DNA of 64,000 nucleotides from Roseivirga sp. BDSF3-8. Lineage in GTDB: Bacteria; Bacteroidota; Bacteroidia; Cytophagales; Cyclobacteriaceae. Shown in pieces: positions 54,638 to 63,365 of the stretch. The DNA lies in contig NZ_JBGNFV010000001.1 of the NCBI RefSeq assembly GCF_041449215.1, positions 3,861,001 to 3,925,000 of the forward strand. Reading direction: 5' to 3'. Position 1 is the stretch's first letter. Every line of letters begins with the position of its first letter. Below the pieces are notes generated by a model. It was given only the letters and a program-made list of their open reading frames with translations. It was not told where the DNA came from and did not search any database. Position numbers and translations under genes: made by a program.

Positions 54638-57600
54638 TTAGATTATAATTTCATCAATTAGTTCTCCTTCATCTTCCTCATCATGCGGTTGCCTTTGCAA
54701 CCACAATAGGTCGTCAATAATGGGTGCCAGTTCTTTTATCAGAGGTGAATGAAAAAGAGTCTTTATCTCTATATTCAGACCAAATAATTTTCTTATTTCG
54801 GCGCGCATCCGAACCAGTAGAATGCTATTTCCTCCATGGTCAAAGAAGTTACTGTCCGTACCCAGCGGAGACTTACCGAGTATTTGCTCCCAGATATTTA
54901 CAAGAATATTTTCAGTTTCAGTGCCGGGTTCAACTATATGGTGATTTTTATCATTCGATAAATCCACCATATTTATTAGCATAGGTTTGTTAATTTTCCC
55001 ATTACCATTCAAAGGAATTGCATCTATCCGATTGATATGGTTAGGTACCATATGGTCAGGTAGAGATTCTGAAAGGAATTTCCTGATATCTTCAGACGAC
55101 ACATGTGAATCCTTACCTAAAGTAACAAATGCAAGCAGGAGAGTATTACCGTTATTGTTATGACATATAACTACTGCCTGGTTAACCCCTTCTATACTTT
55201 CAATCTGTCGACTGATTTCATCAAGCTCTACCCGCATCCCCCTTATCTTCACCTGCTCATCCGCTCTTCCGTGAAAAATGTAAGTGCCATCGGGTTGGGA
55301 AGAGGCCAGGTCACCAGTTTTATAAAGCTTACTTTCTGGCTTATAAGGGTGCTTTATAAACTGTTGTTTAGTTTGTTCAGGTTTATTAAGATAACCGCTG
55401 GCCAGGCTATAACCGCCGATATATAATTCTCCCGGTACCCCATGCGGAACTGGCATGTCAAAGCGATCGAAGAGATATGCTGAAGTATTAGGCATCGGTT
55501 TTCCGATAGCGTTATATCTCATCTCTCTCACATTTTCATACACGAGTGCATCAATTGTGATTTCTGTAGGGCCATAGTGGTTGTTCAGCCTTACTTCCGG
55601 AAGATTTTCTCTTACAAGTTCTACCAGGCTTTGCGTAAGTGACTCACCGCCTGAGCATATGATTTTCAAAGATTCACCCAGCCCTTCAAAAGAATGCTGT
55701 GGGAGGTACCTGAACATTGCTTCAAGAAACGTAGGTGTTCCTTGCAAAATATTAGTATTACAGGTTATTAGCTTATCTACCAGCTCCTCATGTTGTAAGA
55801 GGTCAGATAACTCAGGTACCAGTAATGTGCCTGCAGTGTATGCTGGCAGAAAAAGCTCCAGCAAACTAACGTCAAAGCTGTAATTTGTAATTAGACAGGT
55901 ATTAATTAGGTCTTGCAGGTTCAGAAGCCGAACTTCAACCTGTAATTTGTCTGATAGAGCTGCGTGACTAACCGGTACTCCTTTAGGTTTACCTGTTGTT
56001 CCGCTGGTATATAAAATATATGCTACATCTTCAGGACCAGGGTGAGAGTTTTTAGCTATTAATGTACACGCTTTAATACTATGAAGATCTTCATCACCAA
56101 TGGTCAGGTGACATCCGGCGTCTTCTGTAATTACCTTCCTCCGTAACTCAGGATAATCCTTATTAATAGGAACATACACGCCTCCTGCCATCCAGATACC
56201 ATAAACGAGGGCTGGCAGGTAATATCTGTCAGCAATACTAACCGCGATAGTGTCACCTGGCTTTGTATGGTTTTTTTGCAGGTATGCGCAACATTTCTCT
56301 GAAAGGTCCACCAAGTCTTTGTAAGACAGTGAGGCTCCACTTCCCTGAACTGCAACATTATCAGGGAACTCTGAAGCAGATGACAGCATGGAGTCCAGCG
56401 TCGTGTGGGTATTATCAGTAGGCCATTCAACCAAGCCACCTGCCTGGAATGCCTCTCTTTCAGATGCTGTAAAATAATCAAGATCCTTTACAGGGGTCTC
56501 CGGGAATTGAAGCAGGGAGTTGATGAGCTGATTAAAATGACTTATAATTTGTCTGATAAACCACTCTTCAAAAATCTCCGTGTTATATTCCACACTAAGC
56601 GACATGGCATCTCCTTTCTGCAGAAATGAGAATACTATATCAAACTGGCTGGTATCCTTGGGAAGACCTGTAAAGTTTTCGATGGATAAACCATTGATTG
56701 TTCTGTTAGAAGCGCTGCCACCCGTATGGTCCATTTCTGCCTGATTATGTAAAACAATCATGACATCAAACAGCGGTGACCTGCTCGGATCTATTTTATA
56801 ATCAATATCATAAATGAGCTGGTCAATAGGGTAAGAGTCGTGTTCAAATGCGGAGACGACCTCTTTCTTCTGAATCTTTATGAGCTCATTGAAACATGCT
56901 CCTACAGGAATTTCTGTTCTTACCGGTAATATGTTTAAGAACAGACCAACAAGGTTCTGCGTTTCTTCTAATTTTCTGTTGGCTACGGGTGTGCCAATAA
57001 CAATATCATTCTGCCTGGAGTACCTGGAAAGGAGAGTGTTTAGCGCGGCAAACAATCCCATAAATAATGTGGCATCATTATGCTCACAATAGCTTTTCAA
57101 GCTGTCTATTTTTTCCGCAGGAATTATTTCAACTATTTCTTTACCCTTATAGCCTTTAACAGAAGGGCGGGGATGTTGCACCGGTAATTCCAGTACAGGC
57201 ACGCCATTACTAAAGCGGTTTTTCCAGTATTCCCCACTTACTTCGTTCAGTCCGGAGTTGGTGTCCCATACAACATAATCCTTATACTGAATTTTAGGTG
57301 CAGGGAGTAGGGTGGCTCTATCGTTTTCAAACTGATTATACAACTGTATAAAATCATTGAAAAGAATTTCCATTGACCAGCCATCACCTATTATATGATG
57401 AAGCACATATACAAGTAAATACTCCTCTGTACTCTTGCGTATGAGCACTACCCTGAAAAGAGGGCCCTCTGTTAGGCTAAAGGGTGTTTGGATAGCTGCT
57501 TTTAATAATGTCTTTAATTCATCATCATTACCGGCCGCCTCTGAACTGAACACCTTTTCGTCAAAAATGTGTAAGGGCTTAATCTCCTGCCTGGGTTCTC

Positions 57601-60600
57601 CGTCTTCTTTTTCAGAGAATACTGTTCGTAAAGATTCATGCCTTTTTAGAAGACCGGTAATTGCCTGTTTTATCTTTTCCTGATCGAGCTGACCTTTCAG
57701 ACGCAAGGCTCCTGAAATATGATATGCATCTGATGCTTCTTCTAGTTGACTGAGCACCCAAAGTCTTTGTTGTGCCCGGGTAAGGGGATAGTCAGGCATA
57801 TCCTGTATGGCCTGAATTTGAACTTTCTCGGCAGGCCTGCTTCTCTTTATTAACTTAACCTGACTTGCAATAGTAGGATTTTCAAATATATCCTTATATG
57901 CAATTTCACATCCATAAGCGGCTTTGAGCTTGTTTAATAGTTGAAGAGCGGTAAGGCTATGACCTCCAATCTGGAAAAATGAAATGCTGTTATTTGTTAC
58001 TTCCTGATTTAAAATGCTTTTCCAGATAGCAGCAATCTTAGTTTCCTGTTCTGAGAGAGGGCTCTGACTATCAGAAGGCTCTTCAGTTTGGATAACGGGT
58101 ATATCCAATCTCTTCTTATCCACTTTGCCATTAGGCAATAGAGGAAACTCCTGAACATGTACCCATACGGACGGAATCATGTAAGCAGGCAGCTTAGCTT
58201 CAAGTAGTTGCTGCCAATCAGCAGCAGAATGTGTTTCAGATGTGGTAGAGATATACCAGCATCCTAGTACAGGCATACCAGCAGACTCTTTAACATCTAT
58301 AATTACGTCTTTAATAAGGCCGGTTTGGCGTACTGCCAGCTCTACTTCTTTAGCTTCTATGCGATATCCTCTGAGGCTCAATTGGTCATCGATACGACCC
58401 AAAAACTCTACAGTTCCGTCATCTGACATTTTAGCCATGTCACCGGTGCGGTATAGTTTTTCGCCTGCTCTCCAAGGATGTTTAATGAATTTTTCGGTTG
58501 TAACCTCAGGTAGGTTTACATATTCTATAGCGAGGCCTTTACCTCCTATATGTAATTCGCCTGCTGTATTAAAGGGAACTATATTCCCGTTATTATCCAG
58601 AATAATAAGCTCCCTGTTGGCAATTGCCTTTCCAATGGGGATGTGTCTTTGTTCGGCAAAGACTTCCTGGTAACTGGCACATACTGTGCTTTCTGTGGGG
58701 CCATATGTATTGAATATTCTGATTGAATCAGAATATCCTGTCAGGTATTCAGGCTTTAGAACATCTCCTCCACTTATCAGAATTCGCAAAGAGCTAGAAC
58801 GTGCAGGCGATTCAGACAGGTAGTTTATCGCCTGGGGGTTCGTACTTAGTATAGTGATGTTTTTCTCTTCAACTAAAGAAGCGAGGGCATCAAGGTCCCG
58901 TCTGTCTTCTAATATATGAAGCTCCCCGCCACTAAAGAGTATAGGGAATATTTCTTCTACAGAGGTGTCAAAGCTTATAGCACTTTGCTGTACAATTTTA
59001 TCGGATTCACTAAGGTCAAAATAATCTAAAAATGTCCAGACATAATCTAATAGTGAACTGGTGGAGATTAAAACGCCTTTTGGTTTTCCTGTGGAGCCGG
59101 AGGTATATATAATGTATGAAGGAATCTCAATACCAACCTCCGGTATGTGCAGTTCGTCAGTGACATCCTGGCACACAATGTTCACCAATTTAATATCACC
59201 TGTAAACGGGACAGAAACCGAGGGAGACTTTAAAAGTACTTTACTCCCACTATCCTCCCACATATGTGTGAGCCGTGAAACAGGGTATTCGGGATCAAGA
59301 GGCACGTAGGTAAAGCCACCTAATAAACAGGCGAGCATGGAGGCAGGTAAATCCCGGTCTCTGGAAGGCATAATGCCTATGCGGTCACCTGGTTTCACTC
59401 CTTCATTTAAAAGCTTTTTTAATAAAGAACAGGCATAATCATTTAGTTCATGGTAAGTAACTGACCCCATCTTGTCTGAGACAGCAATCCGCTCGCCATG
59501 ATGTGAAATCACCTTCTTCCATTGCTGAAAAAAGGGTGCAGAAGGCCAGGCTTTAGTAGCCCCACGGCCACTCTGCAATAGTATTTCTAATTCCTTTTCA
59601 GGTATTACGGAGATTTCTTCAATCTTTTGTGAAGAAACTTCCGGAAGATTGGTGAATAAGTGAAGGAGGTGCCCTTTTATTGCATCAATTTCTTCACCTG
59701 TAAAATATGATTTATTATATACCAGCCTTATGTCAAACCCATTTCCATGATATTCTCTCATATATAAGGACAATGGATCTTCTTCATACATATTTGACAT
59801 GGCATAGGCCTCTGTGTTCAGGCCTTCCATATCTGAGGTAAATTCAAAGCTTTCATAGCTTATCCTTACATCATACAAGTGTTTTCTGCCGGACTTTCCG
59901 CCAATCTCTTTTAAAAGGTTGCCATACTGATAACGCTGATGCCTAAGCACCTCTCGCATTTTCCCTTTCACTTCAGTCAGCAACTCATCAAATGACTGTT
60001 TGCCATCAAAATCAAACTTAACTGCCAGGAGGTTCATAAAAACTCCTGAGATTTTTCTGTAGACTTTGCGGGAACGGTTCAATACAGGCATTCCGATAGT
60101 GATATCATCATGTCCTGAACGTTTGCCAAAATAGACAAGCAGTGTGCTTAGCACCAACTGGTATAGTGATACTTTATGAGAGTCTGCAAATTTTTGCAGT
60201 CTTTCAGATAGTGCTACATCCAGATATAGGGTGCTCGCGTCTGCTACATCATCATTGCTGGTTTTATAAAGAGGCCGGAAAAGCTGAGGGGATATAGTAC
60301 TGAATTCATTCAGCCAGTATTCCTTATCCTTTAGGCTGGATTCTGAATTATAATATTCTCTGTCATCCCTAGCATATTCACTATATGGCAGGGGAGCCTC
60401 TTTTGGCTCTACTCCGTTTTTTATACGGCTATAGTTCTCAGCTATACCATTAAACAGTAGCATAAATGACCACCCGTCTGCAATCAAATGATGCACATTA
60501 GCAAACCAGTAGCTGGTTTCTTCGCTTATCTGGATTAGGCAAAATTTAAAAAGAGGCCCGGATTTAATATCAAAGGGTTTTGAAAACTCTCTTTCCATCC

Positions 60601-60898
60601 AGGAAAGGGCATCTTTACTGGCATTTTCTCTTTCGGAATAATCGAGGGTTTCCATATCATAGGCATTGCAACTATCACTATTAATAATTGCCTCAAATTC
60701 GCCATCGGACTCCCTGAATAGGGTTGAAAATACTTCCTGGGAAGAGATAAAGTCTTTAACTGCCTGCTTATAAATCGTTACACTTACACCGCCATTCAAA
60801 ATAGCATACCCACCAATGTTATACTTGGCAGAATTGGGAGACACCATCTGGTCCATCAGAATTAGTTTCTGCGATACTGTTGGCGTATATTTTTGCAT
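54638..60898 (-). CDS. NRPS1: C-A-T-C-A-T, probable initiating synthetase
   Basis: 2086 residues. Order: C (HHLIADG, 136-142), A1 (A3 near 594), T (GGHSLTAL, 979), C (HHIIGDG, 1168), A2 (A3 near 1629), T (GGNSILLV, 2021). It is first in the operon and begins with a C domain whose sequence (PVLNRSRKVYRKISGVFMNLL, REVLRHQRYQYGNLL) looks like a starter type that would add an acyl group to the first residue. A1 code DTESIGTVCK is close to Lys codes; A2 code DVLQISHIDK is unclear, with DxLQ seen in Gly codes. The C-terminal tail DEEDEGELIDEIII is acidic and hydrophobic, suited to bind the TubC-type domain at the start of NRPS2. Confidence 0.95.
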   Translation of the reverse strand: MQKYTPTVSQKLILMDQMVSPNSAKYNIGGYAILNGGVSVTIYKQAVKDFISSQEVFSTLFRESDGEFEAIINSDSCNAYDMETLDYSERENASKDALSWMEREFSKPFDIKSGPLFKFCLIQISEETSYWFANVHHLIADGWSFMLLFNGIAENYSRIKNGVEPKEAPLPYSEYARDDREYYNSESSLKDKEYWLNEFSTISPQLFRPLYKTSNDDVADASTLYLDVALSERLQKFADSHKVSLYQLVLSTLLVYFGKRSGHDDITIGMPVLNRSRKVYRKISGVFMNLLAVKFDFDGKQSFDELLTEVKGKMREVLRHQRYQYGNLLKEIGGKSGRKHLYDVRISYESFEFTSDMEGLNTEAYAMSNMYEEDPLSLYMREYHGNGFDIRLVYNKSYFTGEEIDAIKGHLLHLFTNLPEVSSQKIEEISVIPEKELEILLQSGRGATKAWPSAPFFQQWKKVISHHGERIAVSDKMGSVTYHELNDYACSLLKKLLNEGVKPGDRIGIMPSRDRDLPASMLACLLGGFTYVPLDPEYPVSRLTHMWEDSGSKVLLKSPSVSVPFTGDIKLVNIVCQDVTDELHIPEVGIEIPSYIIYTSGSTGKPKGVLISTSSLLDYVWTFLDYFDLSESDKIVQQSAISFDTSVEEIFPILFSGGELHILEDRRDLDALASLVEEKNITILSTNPQAINYLSESPARSSSLRILISGGDVLKPEYLTGYSDSIRIFNTYGPTESTVCASYQEVFAEQRHIPIGKAIANRELIILDNNGNIVPFNTAGELHIGGKGLAIEYVNLPEVTTEKFIKHPWRAGEKLYRTGDMAKMSDDGTVEFLGRIDDQLSLRGYRIEAKEVELAVRQTGLIKDVIIDVKESAGMPVLGCWYISTTSETHSAADWQQLLEAKLPAYMIPSVWVHVQEFPLLPNGKVDKKRLDIPVIQTEEPSDSQSPLSEQETKIAAIWKSILNQEVTNNSISFFQIGGHSLTALQLLNKLKAAYGCEIAYKDIFENPTIASQVKLIKRSRPAEKVQIQAIQDMPDYPLTRAQQRLWVLSQLEEASDAYHISGALRLKGQLDQEKIKQAITGLLKRHESLRTVFSEKEDGEPRQEIKPLHIFDEKVFSSEAAGNDDELKTLLKAAIQTPFSLTEGPLFRVVLIRKSTEEYLLVYVLHHIIGDGWSMEILFNDFIQLYNQFENDRATLLPAPKIQYKDYVVWDTNSGLNEVSGEYWKNRFSNGVPVLELPVQHPRPSVKGYKGKEIVEIIPAEKIDSLKSYCEHNDATLFMGLFAALNTLLSRYSRQNDIVIGTPVANRKLEETQNLVGLFLNILPVRTEIPVGACFNELIKIQKKEVVSAFEHDSYPIDQLIYDIDYKIDPSRSPLFDVMIVLHNQAEMDHTGGSASNRTINGLSIENFTGLPKDTSQFDIVFSFLQKGDAMSLSVEYNTEIFEEWFIRQIISHFNQLINSLLQFPETPVKDLDYFTASEREAFQAGGLVEWPTDNTHTTLDSMLSSASEFPDNVAVQGSGASLSYKDLVDLSEKCCAYLQKNHTKPGDTIAVSIADRYYLPALVYGIWMAGGVYVPINKDYPELRRKVITEDAGCHLTIGDEDLHSIKACTLIAKNSHPGPEDVAYILYTSGTTGKPKGVPVSHAALSDKLQVEVRLLNLQDLINTCLITNYSFDVSLLELFLPAYTAGTLLVPELSDLLQHEELVDKLITCNTNILQGTPTFLEAMFRYLPQHSFEGLGESLKIICSGGESLTQSLVELVRENLPEVRLNNHYGPTEITIDALVYENVREMRYNAIGKPMPNTSAYLFDRFDMPVPHGVPGELYIGGYSLASGYLNKPEQTKQQFIKHPYKPESKLYKTGDLASSQPDGTYIFHGRADEQVKIRGMRVELDEISRQIESIEGVNQAVVICHNNNGNTLLLAFVTLGKDSHVSSEDIRKFLSESLPDHMVPNHINRIDAIPLNGNGKINKPMLINMVDLSNDKNHHIVEPGTETENILVNIWEQILGKSPLGTDSNFFDHGGNSILLVRMRAEIRKLFGLNIEIKTLFHSPLIKELAPIIDDLLWLQRQPHDEEDEGELIDEIII

Positions 60899-60955
60899 AT
60901 TGATATCTATAGCTGAATATTGTTAAGCGGTAGGATCTATTTAAACCTGGATGTA

Positions 60956-63262
60956 TTACTTCTTGGAAAAACGATATGTGAATGAAGCTCTGAAAACAGG
61001 ATTCTGTGGCACGTATTCTTCTACGACTTCATAAGGGCCTGAAAACCTTGTGCTTCTTTCACCAGTGTATATGAACCTGTTTACGCTGAATGATAGGTCT
61101 GCTCTTTGATTGAATAGGGATTTTTCGACTGTGGCACCTACCTGGTAAACTGAACGGAGTTTCCGCAGTGGTTCAAAATAACCACTTGTATAAACACCGT
61201 TTACCTGTAAGTTAAATCCTTCAGCTATACTGAATACCTGATTTAGCTTAACAATGGTATAAACGCCGTCATAGTTCAATTCCTGAAACTTATTATCCTT
61301 CAAACGGTAGCCTATGAGGTCTGTACTGGCATCCAGGCTGTACCAACTGCTAATGTCGGTTTCGGCAGAAAGGCCTATTCCGAAATTGTGTGACTTATCA
61401 ATGTTGGCATAGGTAATGCGGGATAAATCATCTTCCTGCAGAAGTACTTTGCTTATAAGGTCGCTTGTAAGGGCATAATATGCAGTGGCCCGAAGTCCCA
61501 TTTTTTCTGTAAACCAGTTATAACTTATTTCAACATTATTGGTATAAGCTGGGTTCAACTTAGGGTTTCCGGCAATAATCTCGCGACTGTTGGCCTGTCT
61601 TTCAAAAGGAGAAAACTGAAACGGATCAGGTCTTGAAATTCTTCGGCTATAATTGAATGATAGGGATCTTGCGTCATTTATGTTGTACTCAAGCCCGAAG
61701 CTCGGGTATAAATTCTGATATGGATCATTAGGCAGGGTAGATATTTCCTGCAGTATGTTTTCAAATCTCAATCCGCCTTGCAATGTAAGCTTGTCCTTTT
61801 TGAAGGTAACTAGTGAAAAGCCTGCCTGTATGCTCTCTTTATAGGTGTAGAATAGCTCAGATTGCCCGCCATTAAAATTGGCCTGGTACTGGTTGTCAAA
61901 GCGGACTTCTTCGCCTGCATAGCCTAACTCCAGCTTCAGGTTTTCGCCCAGCGAGGTGCTGTAGTCGACGTTATAATCAAAGAAGTAAAAATCTATTTCG
62001 TTTTTCTGGCCAGACGTGTATGCTTCTGCCCCTTCTATAGAGGTATTGCTTTCGGAGTTTACACGTGCTTTTCCATTGGAGTAAACAATATCTGCTCCGA
62101 TAGAACTTTTCTCTCCGGAATGTAAATAGCCCGTCTGAATTTTCTGTTCTCTTATCCCAAAGTCAACCAAACCGCTTCCTGTGCTTGGTGCGGTCAGTTC
62201 AGTATCATTTATTTCAAGGCTAATAGGAGTGTTTTTATCCAGGTTGGAGTACTGTAGACTAAGGTAAACAGAGTTTGCACTGTTTATCTGGAATTCTGTT
62301 CCTGCCTGAGCTATTTGGAATTCGGATATTTCATCCTCTTCTGCGATGGTTTCATATTCAAATACGCCATTCCGGAAAAATCTTCTTTTTTCAGTTGCCG
62401 GGTTATCTTCATGCCGCATTCCGGCCATAAGGAAATGGCTCCATTTGCCTTTGGAAACATCAAGCTTTAAACTCCCATCGTACTTTTCTACAAGGCCCAG
62501 CCCGATAGTTGCCCGACCGCTAACACTCATATCCTGCTGTTGCTGGGTAATGATATTTATTACACCTGCAGAACCATCCGGGTCATATTTTGCAGAAGGA
62601 GAGGTGATAATTTCGACGCTGGAAATTGTGTTGGATGGAATATTTTTAAGTAGGTCTGCAGGGGAGAGCATGGTTGGCTTTCCGTCTACCAGGATAGTAA
62701 TACCACTTTTACCTCTAATTTTAAGATTTCCCTTTGCATCCAGGTTCACTTCAGGAACTTTGCGCAGTACATCAGCCGCAGATGTTGTGCCGGCAATCAT
62801 TTCTTTATTGAAGGTTACTATTTTTTTGTCCAGAAGGTAGGTTACGTTTACCTTTTCTCCGGTAATCTCGATGCTTTCAAGTAATTCAGAGTCTGGGGTA
62901 AGTTCAACGTCAAGGTCTAGGTTTTCACCTGATGTAAGGGTGATGTACTGCTGGTAAGATTCATATCCTATAAAGCTTACTTTAAGTACAAATTCTCCTT
63001 CTTGTTCGACAGAAAGAGAATAATTGCCTTCTGAATCTGAAATTGCCAGAGCTGCCGGATTGCTATCGTTATCGTATTGAAATAACCCTATATGGGCATA
63101 TTCTACCGGAATACCATCCTCATGAATTTTTCCCTTTATATTTGAAGTATTGCCTTGGGCAATTGCTATTGCAGGAGCAAATAAGGCCAAATATATAATA
63201 AGGACACTATATATACGCCCTAGCTGGTACATGTTGAACATGATAATTCTTAATTTATTCAT
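60956..63262 (-). CDS. TonB-dependent outer-membrane receptor
   Basis: 768 residues. A signal peptide ends near residue 36 (APAIAIAQ-GN; a later Met at 8 or 11 could be the true start). A carboxypeptidase-regulatory-like beta sandwich follows (about 40-130: IKGKIHEDGIPVEYAHIGL ... FIGYESYQQYITL), then a plug (ADVLRKVPEVNLDAKGNLKIRGKSGITILVDGKP, YDPDGSAGVINIIT, 160-240) and a barrel of the OMP_b-brl_3 type, ending in YRFSKK. It heads the synthetase operon, 57 bases before NRPS1. It may take up the matured, for instance metal-bound, product, or let it leave. The plug has no feature that names the ligand. Confidence 0.9.
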   Translation of the reverse strand: MNKLRIIMFNMYQLGRIYSVLIIYLALFAPAIAIAQGNTSNIKGKIHEDGIPVEYAHIGLFQYDNDSNPAALAISDSEGNYSLSVEQEGEFVLKVSFIGYESYQQYITLTSGENLDLDVELTPDSELLESIEITGEKVNVTYLLDKKIVTFNKEMIAGTTSAADVLRKVPEVNLDAKGNLKIRGKSGITILVDGKPTMLSPADLLKNIPSNTISSVEIITSPSAKYDPDGSAGVINIITQQQQDMSVSGRATIGLGLVEKYDGSLKLDVSKGKWSHFLMAGMRHEDNPATEKRRFFRNGVFEYETIAEEDEISEFQIAQAGTEFQINSANSVYLSLQYSNLDKNTPISLEINDTELTAPSTGSGLVDFGIREQKIQTGYLHSGEKSSIGADIVYSNGKARVNSESNTSIEGAEAYTSGQKNEIDFYFFDYNVDYSTSLGENLKLELGYAGEEVRFDNQYQANFNGGQSELFYTYKESIQAGFSLVTFKKDKLTLQGGLRFENILQEISTLPNDPYQNLYPSFGLEYNINDARSLSFNYSRRISRPDPFQFSPFERQANSREIIAGNPKLNPAYTNNVEISYNWFTEKMGLRATAYYALTSDLISKVLLQEDDLSRITYANIDKSHNFGIGLSAETDISSWYSLDASTDLIGYRLKDNKFQELNYDGVYTIVKLNQVFSIAEGFNLQVNGVYTSGYFEPLRKLRSVYQVGATVEKSLFNQRADLSFSVNRFIYTGERSTRFSGPYEVVEEYVPQNPVFRASFTYRFSKK

Positions 63263-63291
63263 GGGTGAGGTGTGCTACGGTTATTCATGGC

Positions 63292-63365
63292 ATACCTTAT
63301 CTGTAATATAATACAATACCTTATCTAATACCGAAAAGGTATAGAAGTAATATGTAATAGTCAAA
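63292..63365 (-). promoter_or_regulatory. Candidate operon promoter with repeated AGATAAGGTAT sites
   Basis: On the minus strand TTTG (63365-63362), 20 bases, then TACCTTTT (63341-63334) is close to the Bacteroidota promoter pattern TTTG-N19-TAnnTTTG. It would start transcription about 65 bases before the receptor gene. AGATAAGGTAT occurs twice just downstream (63316-63326 and 63292-63302, 24 bases apart, nearly two helical turns), and ATACC-GAAAA-GGTAT overlaps the -7 box. The repeats look like regulator sites; no regulator gene lies in the locus. Confidence 0.45.

Noticed and set aside
13372-60898. Many plus-strand and alternate-frame ORFs of 60-164 residues inside the synthetase and receptor genes
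   Set aside because: They lie opposite or within long, motif-rich frames whose domains are plainly real; none shows a recognisable domain of its own.
10437-63262. A polyketide synthase, MbtH-like protein, phosphopantetheinyl transferase or thioesterase in the locus
   Set aside because: I searched the proteins by motif for ketosynthase, acyltransferase, GxSxG thioesterase and MbtH patterns and saw none; these functions must come from elsewhere or be absent.
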